From: Marinomonas sp. KMM3893
GTDB lineage: Bacteria > Pseudomonadota > Gammaproteobacteria > Pseudomonadales > Marinomonadaceae
Assembly (NCBI RefSeq): GCF_004352855.1
Contig: NZ_SJSC01000003.1
Location: 186,001-250,000, forward strand
DNA: 64,000 bases
Direction: 5' to 3'
The notes beneath the pieces were generated by a model. It did no database searches, was not told where the DNA came from, and saw nothing but the letters and a program-made list of their open reading frames with translations. Both the position numbers and the translations under genes were made by a program. Shown in pieces: positions 42,975-51,988 of the stretch; the stretch's first letter is position 1, and each line of letters begins with the position of its first letter.

Positions 42975-43316
42975 TTAACCTGGTGGCCAGGTCATGGCGC
43001 GGCCACCTAGGACGTGCATATGAATGTGGTAAACCGTTTGGCCACCCATCTCATTGCAGTTCATTGTTACGCGATAGCCTGCATCGCTGATGCCTTTTTC
43101 TTTGGCGACTTTTGTGGCCACGATGGGGAGCTTTCCTACGATGGGAGCATCGGCATCGGTCAAGTCGTTTAACGTACTAATATGGCGCTTAGGAATCACC
43201 AAAAAGTGCGTCGGTGCTTGAGGCATTATGTCTTCAAAGGCAATGACATCATCGTCTTGGTACAAAATAGTGGCAGGTATCTCGCCTTTGACTAATTTAC
43301 AAAATAGACAGTCCAT
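42975..43316 (-). CDS. hinT: HIT-family purine nucleoside phosphoramidase
   Basis: About 113 residues from the ATG at 43316 (AAAGGGAATAAT upstream). The longer reading from 43370 runs into the sensor gene. MDCLFCKLVKGEIP start and YHIHMHVLGGR, the HxHxHxx triad that cleaves AMP-lysine and aminoacyl-AMP. The sensor gene ends 43 bases upstream on the same strand. Confidence 0.92.
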   Translation of the reverse strand: MDCLFCKLVKGEIPATILYQDDDVIAFEDIMPQAPTHFLVIPKRHISTLNDLTDADAPIVGKLPIVATKVAKEKGISDAGYRVTMNCNEMGGQTVYHIHMHVLGGRAMTWPPG

Positions 43317-43359
43317 ATTATTCCCTTTGTTTCTATTATTTAAGGCGTTTGTGGGTTTC

Positions 43360-45666
43360 TCAAGGCTCATTGAGCAAAGGTTTGATTCGAGGCAATAAAG
43401 TGGTTCTTAACCTCTCACCTTTGCGAGTTAGGCGTAACAATTGCTGTAGCAGCTCTGGTTCTAGTTCGCTGCAGGTTAATAACTCATCAAAGCCAATGGT
43501 CTTTGCGTAATCGCGCGACATTTTAACATTATTTGTAATCAGTAGGCATTGGTCTTCTGGTCTCATCAGCGGACGGAGTTTTTGGTAGGTGATGTGTGGA
43601 ATATGACCGCCATTATCAAACACTAAAATAACACTGCCGTTGCGTCGGGTGTCGGGTTTTTCCAAGGACGCTAGCAGCTCATCGAGCTGGGAGAAATGTT
43701 CAATGCTATAGGGTTTTGCTTGCAGAATATTAAAGGCTTGCTGCAGGTCTTTATCATGTTGCCCGAAAAGCACTAGGTCGTAGTACACCTCTTCTTCATG
43801 CTCCAAATTCATGTGTCTGACATGGGAGTGGATTGGGATGTAGATGCTTAAGGCGCGAAATTGTCCCTGCTGGATGGTTTTTATGCTGCCATTGAGTTGC
43901 TCGATTAACAGCATGATGTAACTCATGCCTAAATCCACTGAGCTATCATGGGTGGAGACACGAGTTGGTAGTGGGGAGCAGCGTATCTCAAGAGTAGTAA
44001 TGCCTTCACGGTTTAGCTCATGGCGAGTGATTTCTAAGGTTAGTGTTTGATCGGTGAAGTATTTGAGCTCCAAAAGCATGGTTTCAATAAGGTGCTGAAT
44101 AAGCTCGGCGTCGTGCAGGAGTTCAACGTGATGAATGTTTTTCACGACGAATTCGATGCTGGCGTTGTCTTGGTCTAGCTGTTGGAAGGTGTTGTAGGCT
44201 TCGTCGATAATCGTTGTTAGAAACAGAGGCAACGATTGCTCAGCCAATACGTGACTGTGGTTTTGCTCCGCACTGATGTAGTAATCAAGGCGCTCCGCCA
44301 GTTTTTGTAGGTTGTTATTGGCAACTTGGCCGTTATGTACCAAGGGTTTGTTGCGCTCGTTTTTAATGGCTTTTTCTATTTGTGTAAAACTGCCATCGAT
44401 TACATTCAATTGGCGACGTAAGCGGCTAGAGAGGTCCGAGAGCAGGTCAAAGAGCTTGGCTTGTGAGTGACGAGTCAATCTGGCGTGATTTCTGAGCAAT
44501 GGGTTTAGCTGCGCAATCATGCCGGTAAAATGAATCATGGCCTCGATAATAATGGCAATGGTCAATCCCCATTCATACACGGTCGGGCTTGGAAGAATGC
44601 CATAAGCTGACATGGTCCAAATAAAATAACCAATGAAGAGAACGAGGCGGGCAATCAAATAATAGCCAGAAAACGGCGTGTCTTTAAAGAACGCGTACAT
44701 GGCCAATGTGGTGAGCGCAAACAAGGTGAAAAATGTCATCAACGACAAAAAGAAAATGTTGATGAGCTGAGGCGACACAGTGAATAAAATAGTCCCCAAT
44801 GCGTTGGTGACACCCAGAGCAATCATTGCCTTGTCTAGTGTAGGAAAATACGACTTGGTGTCTAAATATAGCCGTGAGAAAAAAGTAATGGCAACGCCAC
44901 AGGAGAGCGCGGCAAAATTATAGATTCGTTCTTGAATGCCGATTTGATTCGGAAAAAACTGATACAACTGACCATGTAAAGCAAGGTGCAATAAGGCAAT
45001 TCCGAGCAATAGTAGGCTGTACAATATGTACATTGGGTGAGAGCTTTTGATGTAGAAAAATATATTGCTCAAGAACAGGATTAACAAAATTCCCATCAGT
45101 AACCCGGTAAAAGAAAAGTCTATTTGGGAGTCGAGAGAGACCTGTGAGAGGGTTTTAAGATGAATGCGTACATTAACCGGTAAATGGGATGACAGCTTTA
45201 TATACACGGTAAAAACAGGCGGTGCGGTGCTGGGCATAGGAAACAGATAGCTGGGGTGCTCAATCAGTCGATTACTATAAGGGCGAGCCTCGCCTAATCT
45301 GGCCTGAGCTTGGTTTCCGTAGAGACTGGGTATATAGATATTCAGGTACTCTAAACGCGGGGCGTTCAGCTCGAGTAACACAGGCTCATTTTTAGTGATC
45401 CGAATCGCCACTTCGGTTCGTAACCAAATATTGCCTTTGGTTAAGCCAAGTTGTAGAAAACGGTCGTTCACCGGCAAGAAATGCGAGGCATATTCTTCCG
45501 ATGAAATGGTGTCGATAGAAAGCTGCCCAGTTTCATCAATAATGTAGTACGCACTCTTGGCCACGTTAAAATCGCTGTGATTATCATCAATCAAAGCAAT
45601 GTCGTTGGCTGCCCATGAGTAATTGGTTGCGCACAATAAAAAGAGTAGAATTAGTCGTGAAAACAA
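43360..45666 (-). CDS. 7TM-DISM sensor with degenerate kinase and receiver domains (RetS-position homologue)
   Basis: A 768-residue inner-membrane protein. Signal peptide 1-19; periplasmic DISMED2 sensory domain about 25-175; 7TM-DISM membrane block about 185-385; then a coiled DHp-like region (401-470), an HATPase-like region (about 480-612) and a receiver-like region (about 625-755). In the DHp region the expected SHExRTP reads LSSRLRRQLNVI (412-423), so the phospho-accepting His is absent. The N box reads LIETMLLELKYF, lacking the Mg-binding Asn, and no DxGxG is seen. In the receiver, the N-terminal acidic pair is gone, although D684 (VILVFDNGG) may remain. Adjacent to purD, like retS of Pseudomonas. 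Probably a pseudokinase that works by protein contact. Confidence 0.78.
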   Translation of the reverse strand: MFSRLILLFLLCATNYSWAANDIALIDDNHSDFNVAKSAYYIIDETGQLSIDTISSEEYASHFLPVNDRFLQLGLTKGNIWLRTEVAIRITKNEPVLLELNAPRLEYLNIYIPSLYGNQAQARLGEARPYSNRLIEHPSYLFPMPSTAPPVFTVYIKLSSHLPVNVRIHLKTLSQVSLDSQIDFSFTGLLMGILLILFLSNIFFYIKSSHPMYILYSLLLLGIALLHLALHGQLYQFFPNQIGIQERIYNFAALSCGVAITFFSRLYLDTKSYFPTLDKAMIALGVTNALGTILFTVSPQLINIFFLSLMTFFTLFALTTLAMYAFFKDTPFSGYYLIARLVLFIGYFIWTMSAYGILPSPTVYEWGLTIAIIIEAMIHFTGMIAQLNPLLRNHARLTRHSQAKLFDLLSDLSSRLRRQLNVIDGSFTQIEKAIKNERNKPLVHNGQVANNNLQKLAERLDYYISAEQNHSHVLAEQSLPLFLTTIIDEAYNTFQQLDQDNASIEFVVKNIHHVELLHDAELIQHLIETMLLELKYFTDQTLTLEITRHELNREGITTLEIRCSPLPTRVSTHDSSVDLGMSYIMLLIEQLNGSIKTIQQGQFRALSIYIPIHSHVRHMNLEHEEEVYYDLVLFGQHDKDLQQAFNILQAKPYSIEHFSQLDELLASLEKPDTRRNGSVILVFDNGGHIPHITYQKLRPLMRPEDQCLLITNNVKMSRDYAKTIGFDELLTCSELEPELLQQLLRLTRKGERLRTTLLPRIKPLLNEP

Positions 45667-45724
45667 AAAGCTAGCCCAACCTATTTGAAGTAAGGCTATT
45701 ATTATTAACTAGATAGGGGATGAA

Positions 45725-45976
45725 ATGCTATATCCAATTTTGGTCGAGTATTATGTTTGGTTCGGCTTAGCGTTATTGTGCATTACTTGGTTCACTCGCC
45801 AACACAAGCCAAAAACACGTACTAACTTGATGTATGGCTATGGAATGCTGATTGTTGTGGGCTTTTTGCTTGCGCTGGATTGGGTGGCGGGCGTGATATT
45901 TGGGCTGATTGTGCTAGAGCTTGGTCGCACATTTAAACAGTGGCTCGACAAAAAAGAGCGACAGATAAAACAGTAA
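45725..45976 (+). CDS. Small membrane protein of unknown function
   Basis: An 83-residue protein with two or three hydrophobic helices (LVEYYVWFGLALLCITWF, YGMLIVVGFLLALDW, GVIFGLIVLELG) and a basic C-terminus (KQWLDKKERQIKQ), predicted to be inner-membrane. No family recognised. It lies between purD and the RetS-like sensor and is transcribed away from the sensor, with 58 bases between the starts. SD GGGGATGAA precedes the ATG. Confidence 0.65.
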   Translation: MLYPILVEYYVWFGLALLCITWFTRQHKPKTRTNLMYGYGMLIVVGFLLALDWVAGVIFGLIVLELGRTFKQWLDKKERQIKQ

Positions 45977-45991
45977 ACGAATTCACCAACT

Positions 45992-46018
45992 AAAAAGGCC
46001 TCAAAATGAGGCCTTTTT
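45992..46018. terminator. Bidirectional terminator before purD's end
   Basis: AAAAAGGCCTC pairs with GAGGCCTTTTT around AAAAT, between the small membrane gene and purD (convergent). Confidence 0.93.
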
Positions 46019-46047
46019 ATTGCGTAATGGATTCGTAACGCTTGGGG

Positions 46048-47334
46048 TTATTTCTGTTCGCGGGCAATGGCGCGGTGGCCAATGTCGGTACGGAAATAAG
46101 CTTTATCCCAAGACAGTGTTTTCACTACGTCGTACGCGCCTGCTTGTGCTTCAGCGACTGTGTCACCAAGAGAAACGGCACACAATACGCGACCGCCATT
46201 TGTAACGACCTTGCCATCTTTCAATGCGGTGCCCGCTTGGAAGACTTTTTGGTGTGCAGGCAGTGCTGTGTCCAAACCAGAGATTACGTCGCCTTTCGGG
46301 TAGTCAGCAGGGTAGCCGCCCGCCGCCAGTACAACGCCTAGGCTGGCACGACGGTCCCAATCTGCTTCCACGCTGTCTAGCTCGCCATGAATGGCCGCCA
46401 AACACATTTTTGCTAGATCGGAACGTAAACGCATCATAATAGGTTGCGTTTCAGGGTCGCCAAAACGACAGTTGTATTCCAGTGTTTTTGGTGTGCCGTC
46501 CGCGGCAACCATGACACCAGCGTACAAGAAACCACGATAGCGATTGCCTTCTGCATTCATGCCTTTCACGGTTGGCATAATCACTTCGTTCATGATGCGA
46601 TCATGGATTTCAGGCGTAACAACAGGGGCAGGAGAATAAGCGCCCATGCCGCCAGTGTTTGGACCTAAGTCGCCATTGTCGCGCGCTTTATGGTCTTGGC
46701 TGGTGGCCATTGGTAGAACCGTTTCGCCATCAACCATGCAGATGAAGCTTGCTTCTTCGCCAGTTAAGAACTCTTCGATAACCACACGGCTGCCAGCGTC
46801 ACCAAAAGAGTTGCCTTGTAGCATGTCTTCAACGGCTTCGATGGCTTCTGCTTCTGTTTGAGCCAGAATCACGCCTTTACCAGCGGCTAGGCCATCGGCT
46901 TTTACCACGATAGGCGCGCCTTGTTGCTTGATGTAAGCAACCGCAGGTGCGATCTCAGTGAAGTTGCCGTAAGCCGCTGTTGGGATGTTGTGGCGAGCCA
47001 AAAAGTCTTTAGTAAAGGCTTTGGAGCCTTCTAATTGAGCGGCTGCGGCGGTTGGGCCGAAGATCGCAAGACCTTCTTTTTCAAAAGCATCAACCACACC
47101 GATAACAAGCGGTGCTTCTGGACCAACAATGGTCAGGTCGATGTTTTCTTTTTTTGCAAAGGCAACAAGATCGGCGATGTCAGTCACGCCGATATTAACG
47201 TTTTCGACTTTGTTTTCGGTTGCTGAGCCAGCGTTACCTGGAGCAACAAAGACTTTCTCGACATCGTTTGATTCTGCGGTTTTCCATGCAAGAGCATGTT
47301 CACGGCCGCCGTTACCAATAATAAGAACTTTCAT
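46048..47334 (-). CDS. purD: Phosphoribosylamine-glycine ligase
   Basis: A 428-residue ATP-grasp enzyme. Begins MKVLIIGNGGREHALAWK, with ADGLAAGKGVILA, FLTGEEASFICMVDG, NTGGMGAYSPAP and FLYAGVMVA motifs typical of PurD. It joins glycine to phosphoribosylamine, step 2 of purine synthesis. It lies 69 bases after purH on the same strand, with a hairpin between. Confidence 0.96.
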   Translation of the reverse strand: MKVLIIGNGGREHALAWKTAESNDVEKVFVAPGNAGSATENKVENVNIGVTDIADLVAFAKKENIDLTIVGPEAPLVIGVVDAFEKEGLAIFGPTAAAAQLEGSKAFTKDFLARHNIPTAAYGNFTEIAPAVAYIKQQGAPIVVKADGLAAGKGVILAQTEAEAIEAVEDMLQGNSFGDAGSRVVIEEFLTGEEASFICMVDGETVLPMATSQDHKARDNGDLGPNTGGMGAYSPAPVVTPEIHDRIMNEVIMPTVKGMNAEGNRYRGFLYAGVMVAADGTPKTLEYNCRFGDPETQPIMMRLRSDLAKMCLAAIHGELDSVEADWDRRASLGVVLAAGGYPADYPKGDVISGLDTALPAHQKVFQAGTALKDGKVVTNGGRVLCAVSLGDTVAEAQAGAYDVVKTLSWDKAYFRTDIGHRAIAREQK

Positions 47335-47357
47335 TATTTCATCCTTTCTATTGTAAA

Positions 47358-47377
47358 CCAGTGGATCGCTCCACTGG
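47358..47377 (-). promoter_or_regulatory. Intercistronic hairpin between purH and purD
   Basis: CCAGTGGA and TCCACTGG pair perfectly around TCGC, with no T tract. It is likely an mRNA stability or processing element. Confidence 0.6.
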
Positions 47378-47403
47378 CTATTCGCTAAATAGTGACGTCT
47401 ATT

Positions 47404-48984
47404 TTAGTGACGGAAATGACGCATGCCAGTGAAGACCATGGCCATACCAGCTTCGTCGGCAGCCGCAATAACTTCAGCGTCGCGCATAGATCCGCCAGGC
47501 TGAATGACCGCTGTGATGCCCGCTTGTGCTGCGGCATCAATGCCGTCGCGGAATGGGAAGAAAGCATCAGAGGCCATAACAGAGCCAACCACTTCTAGAT
47601 TTTCATCTGCGGCTTTAATGCCAGCGATTTTTGCACTGTATACACGGCTCATTTGGCCAGCGCCCACACCGATCGTTTGTTCTGCTTTCGCGTAAACAAT
47701 GGCGTTAGACTTAACAAATTTAGCGACTTTCCAAGCGAACAATAGATCTTTTAGTTCTGCTTCACTTGGCTGACGCTTAGACACGATTTTAAGGTCATCA
47801 AGAGTGATGACACCGTCGTCACGGTCTTGAACCAATAAGCCGCCGTTAACGCGTTTGTAGTCTAGGGCAGCGGGTTTGTTCGCTGACCATTGGCCACATT
47901 CTAGCAGGCGTACGTTCTGCTTAGTTGCAACGATATCGGCTGCCGCTTGGCTGACGCTTGGCGCGATAATAACTTCAACGAATTGACGGTCAACAATGGC
48001 TTGAGCCGTTGCAGCGTCTAATTCTTGGTTGAAAGCAATGATGCCGCCGAAAGCAGACGTTGGGTCAGTTTGGAAGGCCAGTTCGTACGCTGCCAGCTGA
48101 TTTTCAGCCGTCGCGACACCACAAGGGTTGGCGTGTTTAACGATAACACAGGCTGGCTTGTCGAAGCTTTTAACGCATTCTAGAGCGGCATCTGTATCGG
48201 CGATGTTGTTGTAAGACAAGGCTTTACCTTGAACTTGCTTCGCGGTGCTGATGGACGCTTCTTTTGGATTGGCTTCTACATAAAACGCCGCTTTTTGATG
48301 AGGGTTTTCACCGTAGCGCATTTCTTCTTGCTTGTTGAATTGCAAGTTGAAGGTGCGAGCGAAATCTTCACTGCCGCCAGCCACTTTTTTGCCAAGGAAG
48401 TTAGCGATAGCGCCATCATAATGAGACGTGTGTTCAAAGGCTTGAACGGCCAAGTCGAAACGCTGGTCGTAGGTTAAGCCGCCATCTGCTTTTAGCGAAG
48501 CAAGCAGTGTGTCGTAGCTTGCTGGAGAAACAACGATTGCGACGTCTTTATGGTTCTTCGCAGCAGAGCGAACCATAGTAGGGCCGCCGATGTCGATGTT
48601 TTCAATGGCCATTGGCAAATCGCAGTCAGGGCGTTCGATGGTTGCTTCGAATGGGTATAGGTTAACGACCACCATATCGATTTCGTCGATACCGTGTTCT
48701 TTCATGATTGCGCCGTCGATGTCACGACGACCAAGGATGCCGCCATGTACTTTCGGGTGCAAGGTTTTTACACGGCCGTCCATCATTTCAGGAAAGCCTG
48801 TGTAATCAGACACTTCCGTTGCCGCTACTTGGTTTTCAAGCAGTAGGCGGTAAGTGCCACCAGTAGAAAGAATTTCGACGCCCTGTGCGGTCAGTTCGCG
48901 TGCGAATTCGACAATGCCTGTTTTGTCGGAAACGCTGATTAGAGCTCGTTTGATTGGAGTAACAGTAGTGTGATTTGCCATCAT
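47404..48984 (-). CDS. purH: Bifunctional AICAR transformylase / IMP cyclohydrolase
   Basis: A 526-residue protein. The N-terminal IMP cyclohydrolase domain ([39 protein letters not shown]) is joined to a C-terminal AICAR transformylase domain ([12 protein letters not shown], the catalytic K/H region, and [18 protein letters not shown]). It performs the last two steps of IMP synthesis. First gene of purH-purD. The preceding fis gene has its own terminator (49032-49059). Confidence 0.96.
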   Translation of the reverse strand: MMANHTTVTPIKRALISVSDKTGIVEFARELTAQGVEILSTGGTYRLLLENQVAATEVSDYTGFPEMMDGRVKTLHPKVHGGILGRRDIDGAIMKEHGIDEIDMVVVNLYPFEATIERPDCDLPMAIENIDIGGPTMVRSAAKNHKDVAIVVSPASYDTLLASLKADGGLTYDQRFDLAVQAFEHTSHYDGAIANFLGKKVAGGSEDFARTFNLQFNKQEEMRYGENPHQKAAFYVEANPKEASISTAKQVQGKALSYNNIADTDAALECVKSFDKPACVIVKHANPCGVATAENQLAAYELAFQTDPTSAFGGIIAFNQELDAATAQAIVDRQFVEVIIAPSVSQAAADIVATKQNVRLLECGQWSANKPAALDYKRVNGGLLVQDRDDGVITLDDLKIVSKRQPSEAELKDLLFAWKVAKFVKSNAIVYAKAEQTIGVGAGQMSRVYSAKIAGIKAADENLEVVGSVMASDAFFPFRDGIDAAAQAGITAVIQPGGSMRDAEVIAAADEAGMAMVFTGMRHFRH

Positions 48985-49031
48985 GGTTCTCGCAATTGAT
49001 TAACGATAAATAAACAAGGGGAAGGTAAAAC

Positions 49032-49059
49032 GAAAAAAGGGCGAAACCGCCCTTTTTTC
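49032..49059 (-). terminator. fis terminator
   Basis: AAAAAAGGGCG and CGCCCTTTTTT pair around AAAC. It separates dusB-fis from purHD. Confidence 0.93.
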
Positions 49060-49064
49060 AATGG

Positions 49065-49373
49065 TTAAAGCATGCCGTACTGCTTTAACTTTTTGCGCAA
49101 CGTACCTCGGTTTAAGCCAAGGATAGTTGACGCCTTTGTCTGATTGTCTTTTGTGTAGCTCATGACAGACTCTAGCAGAGGTGCCTCAACCTCAGCTAAG
49201 ACTAACTGATACAAGTCAGTCACTGGTTGCCCATCCAAGTGAGCGAAATAGTTTTGCAGTGCCTTTTCAACATTGTCACGTAGGGTTTGTGACTGCTCTG
49301 AAGAAGCAGCTTGAAACGTTTGAGTATGAGTTTGTTCTACCACAGAGTAACCTTCTAGTTTAAAGCTAACCAT
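49065..49373 (-). CDS. fis: Nucleoid-associated regulator Fis
   Basis: A 102-residue protein. The N-terminal beta-hairpin region is followed by four helices, with the helix-turn-helix [23 protein letters not shown] at the C-terminus, the best-conserved part of Fis. It bends DNA at rRNA and recombination sites and rises in fast growth. It follows dusB by 69 bases, as in enterics and Pseudomonas. Confidence 0.95.
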   Translation of the reverse strand: MVSFKLEGYSVVEQTHTQTFQAASSEQSQTLRDNVEKALQNYFAHLDGQPVTDLYQLVLAEVEAPLLESVMSYTKDNQTKASTILGLNRGTLRKKLKQYGML

Positions 49374-49442
49374 TTAGTAATAGGCATTGAGCATAGACCA
49401 CGGATGAGGATAAATCAGCCGAGACTATGAAATCGTTGTCTA

Positions 49443-50432
49443 TTAAGTACAAGGTTCGTTTGCCATATGACAAACAAAAAATTCGTTCAATTGATCGAGC
49501 TGTTCTTGCGTATTAGTAATACGGTTAAATTCGCTGCGAAATTGTGTTTTGTCCGCCAACGTTTGCAGGTACCAGCCAACATGTTTGCGTGCAATGCGCA
49601 CGCCTAGATAATCACCATAAAACTGGTGAAGAGCATTCACATGGCTGATCACTAACTGTTGCACTTCTAAAAGAGAAGGAGGCGCTAACAGTTCATTGGT
49701 TTGTAAATAGTGATTTATTTCCCGGAAAATCCATGGTCGTCCTTGTGCGGCACGTCCAATCATAACGCCATCTGCTTTGGTATAATCCATCACAAACTTT
49801 GCGGTCTTCGCGTCCTTGATATCGCCATTAGCAAACACCGGAATGGTAAGGTGTTGTTTAATTTCGGCGATGGTATCGTATTCGACTTGGCCTTTAAATT
49901 TGCATTCACGAGTCCTTCCATGAACGGCCAATGCTTTAATGCCAATGTCTTCTGCCATCTTGGCTATGGTGAGACCATTTTTCTGGTCTAGGCTCCATCC
50001 TGTTCTGATTTTCAACGTCACAGGAACGGACACACTATTTACCACCGACTCTAGTATTTCTCGAACCAACACTTCATCTTTCAACAGAGCAGAGCCTGCG
50101 GCTTTGTTGCAGACTTTCTTAGCAGGGCAGCCCATGTTGATATCGATGATTTGTGCGCCAAGCTCAACATTTTGTTGAGCGGCTTCAGCCATCATCAGTG
50201 GGTCTCCGCCAGCAATTTGCACTGACCTTGGCGAGACTTCGGCATCATGAATTAAACGATGACGACTCTTCGTTGAGTTCCAAAGACGAACATCAGACGT
50301 CACCATTTCTGAGACGACCAAACCGGCACCCTGATCATGGCAAAGACGGCGAAAAGGCAAATCTGTTACACCTGCCATAGGGGCAAGAATAACGGGTTTG
50401 TCAACGCAATATGAACCAATAGCAAATGCCAT
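49443..50432 (-). CDS. dusB: tRNA-dihydrouridine synthase B
   Basis: A 329-residue FMN TIM-barrel protein. PVILAPMAGVTDLPFR start, DINMGCPAKKVCNKAAGSALL containing the catalytic Cys, KIRTGW, AVHGRTRECKFKG and DGVMIGRAAQGRPWIF. It reduces U17 of tRNAs. First gene of dusB-fis, with a recognisable promoter upstream (50493-50521). Confidence 0.95.
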   Translation of the reverse strand: MAFAIGSYCVDKPVILAPMAGVTDLPFRRLCHDQGAGLVVSEMVTSDVRLWNSTKSRHRLIHDAEVSPRSVQIAGGDPLMMAEAAQQNVELGAQIIDINMGCPAKKVCNKAAGSALLKDEVLVREILESVVNSVSVPVTLKIRTGWSLDQKNGLTIAKMAEDIGIKALAVHGRTRECKFKGQVEYDTIAEIKQHLTIPVFANGDIKDAKTAKFVMDYTKADGVMIGRAAQGRPWIFREINHYLQTNELLAPPSLLEVQQLVISHVNALHQFYGDYLGVRIARKHVGWYLQTLADKTQFRSEFNRITNTQEQLDQLNEFFVCHMANEPCT

Positions 50433-50492
50433 GTTGTTCCTGAATACTGAATCGGATGTTTAAAGATCGGCGACAACGTCGAGCGGGCGTGC

Positions 50493-50521
50493 ATAATACC
50501 TAGTCGATAGGCATTTTTGAA
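50493..50521 (-). promoter_or_regulatory. Sigma-70 promoter of dusB-fis with GC-rich discriminator
   Basis: On the minus strand TTCAAA (50521-50516), 17-base spacer, TATTAT (50498-50493). The bases just after the -10 read GCACGCCCGC, a GC-rich discriminator of the kind found in stringently controlled promoters. Confidence 0.65.
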
Positions 50522-50529
50522 GTCTTGAC

Positions 50530-50557
50530 AGCACAAAAATTGACTAAAAATTGTGCT
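50530..50557. promoter_or_regulatory. Inverted repeat just upstream of the dusB-fis -35 element
   Basis: AGCACAA and TTGTGCT, perfect 7-bp arms, separated by an A/T-rich centre. A candidate operator or Fis-type autoregulatory site. Confidence 0.4.
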
Positions 50558-50588
50558 TATTTTGCCGCTAGATCAAAATAACCCCAAA

Positions 50589-51941
50589 TTAGTAAGAGCG
50601 AGTCTCTGCTGGGAAAACTCTGAGTTGGTGAGTGACGGCTCTTGCGCCTGGATCACGGATCGGAATCACCAGATGAATTGGCGTGTTGGGTGGCATATAA
50701 GTGATGTCGAGGAAGTCTTTGTCTAGGTAGTTTTTAGGGGCGAAGAGGCGGGCGGCCACTGGTGCGCCATTAAGGTCAAAAAACTCCAGGGCAATTTTGG
50801 GCATGGGTTGAGCGTAGCGACTGGTGTTAGTGATAATGGCGTTGACTAACAACGCATTGGTTTGAGTCGGGTGGCTTTGAATGCGCACGTGTTGAATGCT
50901 AATGGCATGGATGTCTACAAACGTGGGGAGTGTGCAGCCAGTATAGGTGCAAAAAGTTCGGTAAAAAACGCGAAAATTTTCCGACTGACTGCCTTGCGCA
51001 AAAAAGTGCCCTGTTACTTGTGTCGCCAGTGCGAATAGGGCCAATAGCGCGCCTAAAAACCACAGGAAAGTGCGAGGTTTTTTGTTGGATTTCTGCTCTT
51101 TTTCATATTCGCCAATCAAGGGGTCTAGGTATTCTTGGCTGGTGATTTGGTTAAGCGCATTGTTTTGCTGGCTGACTCGATTCGGGGCTTCTACTTCCGC
51201 TGCGGTTTGCGCGAGTGAATGCAGTGCCACCATATAATCGGGTTCTGGCTCATTGGCCTTGGCATCTTGCTTAGGCTCTTTCTGGGTTGTCGCAAAGTGC
51301 TCTATGGTTTCTTTTTTGATGGGCTGCGATCTTGGCGACGCGCTAAGAGCGGCTTCTACCTCGGCCAGTTCTAATTCCCACGGTGCCGGGTCACTGTTGT
51401 CTGTGACAGGCTTTTTGGGGGATGATTTGGCTTGAGGCGTGTGTGGTGTTTCATTGCCAGCGTACGTGCTTTCGCTGACTTTGGTCGCCTTGTTTTGTGG
51501 TGTGGCGGAATAGGTTTTGTTGTGTTTTGGCGCGTCGAATAATGGATCGTCTGGTGTGCCTGGGGCTAGATCGTCTTCGTCGAATAAGGTTTGCAGCCAT
51601 TCCGGATTGACGGGTTCATCATCAGCCGAGGTGAACAACATGGTGTTTTTCGCCGATGTGTCTGGCTGCTCTGCAAAAGTGTCATCAAATGCACTGGCTA
51701 TAGGGTCTTGTGTCTCGCTGTAGCCCGCCTTGGTTGCTGTGTCGTTTGTCGCGGTATGCTCCGTGACTGGGGGTGGCGTGGCGATAGAGCCATGGGATGA
51801 GGGGTTAGCGGCTTCCATGGCATCAAAAATATGGAAACATTGACCGCAACGCACTTTTCCTTTTGCCATGCTTAATACATCATCGGTTACACGAAATGCA
51901 GTGGAACATTTTGGACAACGAGTAATTAAGCTATCGGTCAT
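50589..51941 (-). CDS. Zinc-ribbon membrane protein, DUF3426
   Basis: A 450-residue protein. An N-terminal MJ0042-type zinc ribbon (CPKCSTAFRV...VRCGQCFHIFDA) is followed by about 230 residues of acidic low-complexity linker, one membrane helix (TFLWFLGALLALFALATQVTG) and a C-terminal DUF3426 domain in the periplasm (VDIHAISIQHVRIQSHP, NARYAQPMPKIALEF-like). Function is unknown, but the position between prmA and dusB is conserved in related genera. The linker is unusually long. Confidence 0.85.
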   Translation of the reverse strand: MTDSLITRCPKCSTAFRVTDDVLSMAKGKVRCGQCFHIFDAMEAANPSSHGSIATPPPVTEHTATNDTATKAGYSETQDPIASAFDDTFAEQPDTSAKNTMLFTSADDEPVNPEWLQTLFDEDDLAPGTPDDPLFDAPKHNKTYSATPQNKATKVSESTYAGNETPHTPQAKSSPKKPVTDNSDPAPWELELAEVEAALSASPRSQPIKKETIEHFATTQKEPKQDAKANEPEPDYMVALHSLAQTAAEVEAPNRVSQQNNALNQITSQEYLDPLIGEYEKEQKSNKKPRTFLWFLGALLALFALATQVTGHFFAQGSQSENFRVFYRTFCTYTGCTLPTFVDIHAISIQHVRIQSHPTQTNALLVNAIITNTSRYAQPMPKIALEFFDLNGAPVAARLFAPKNYLDKDFLDITYMPPNTPIHLVIPIRDPGARAVTHQLRVFPAETRSY

Positions 51942-51988
51942 TGCGTTACGGCCTTCCTTATCGAACTTTCACAAAGAGCAATGTTGTT

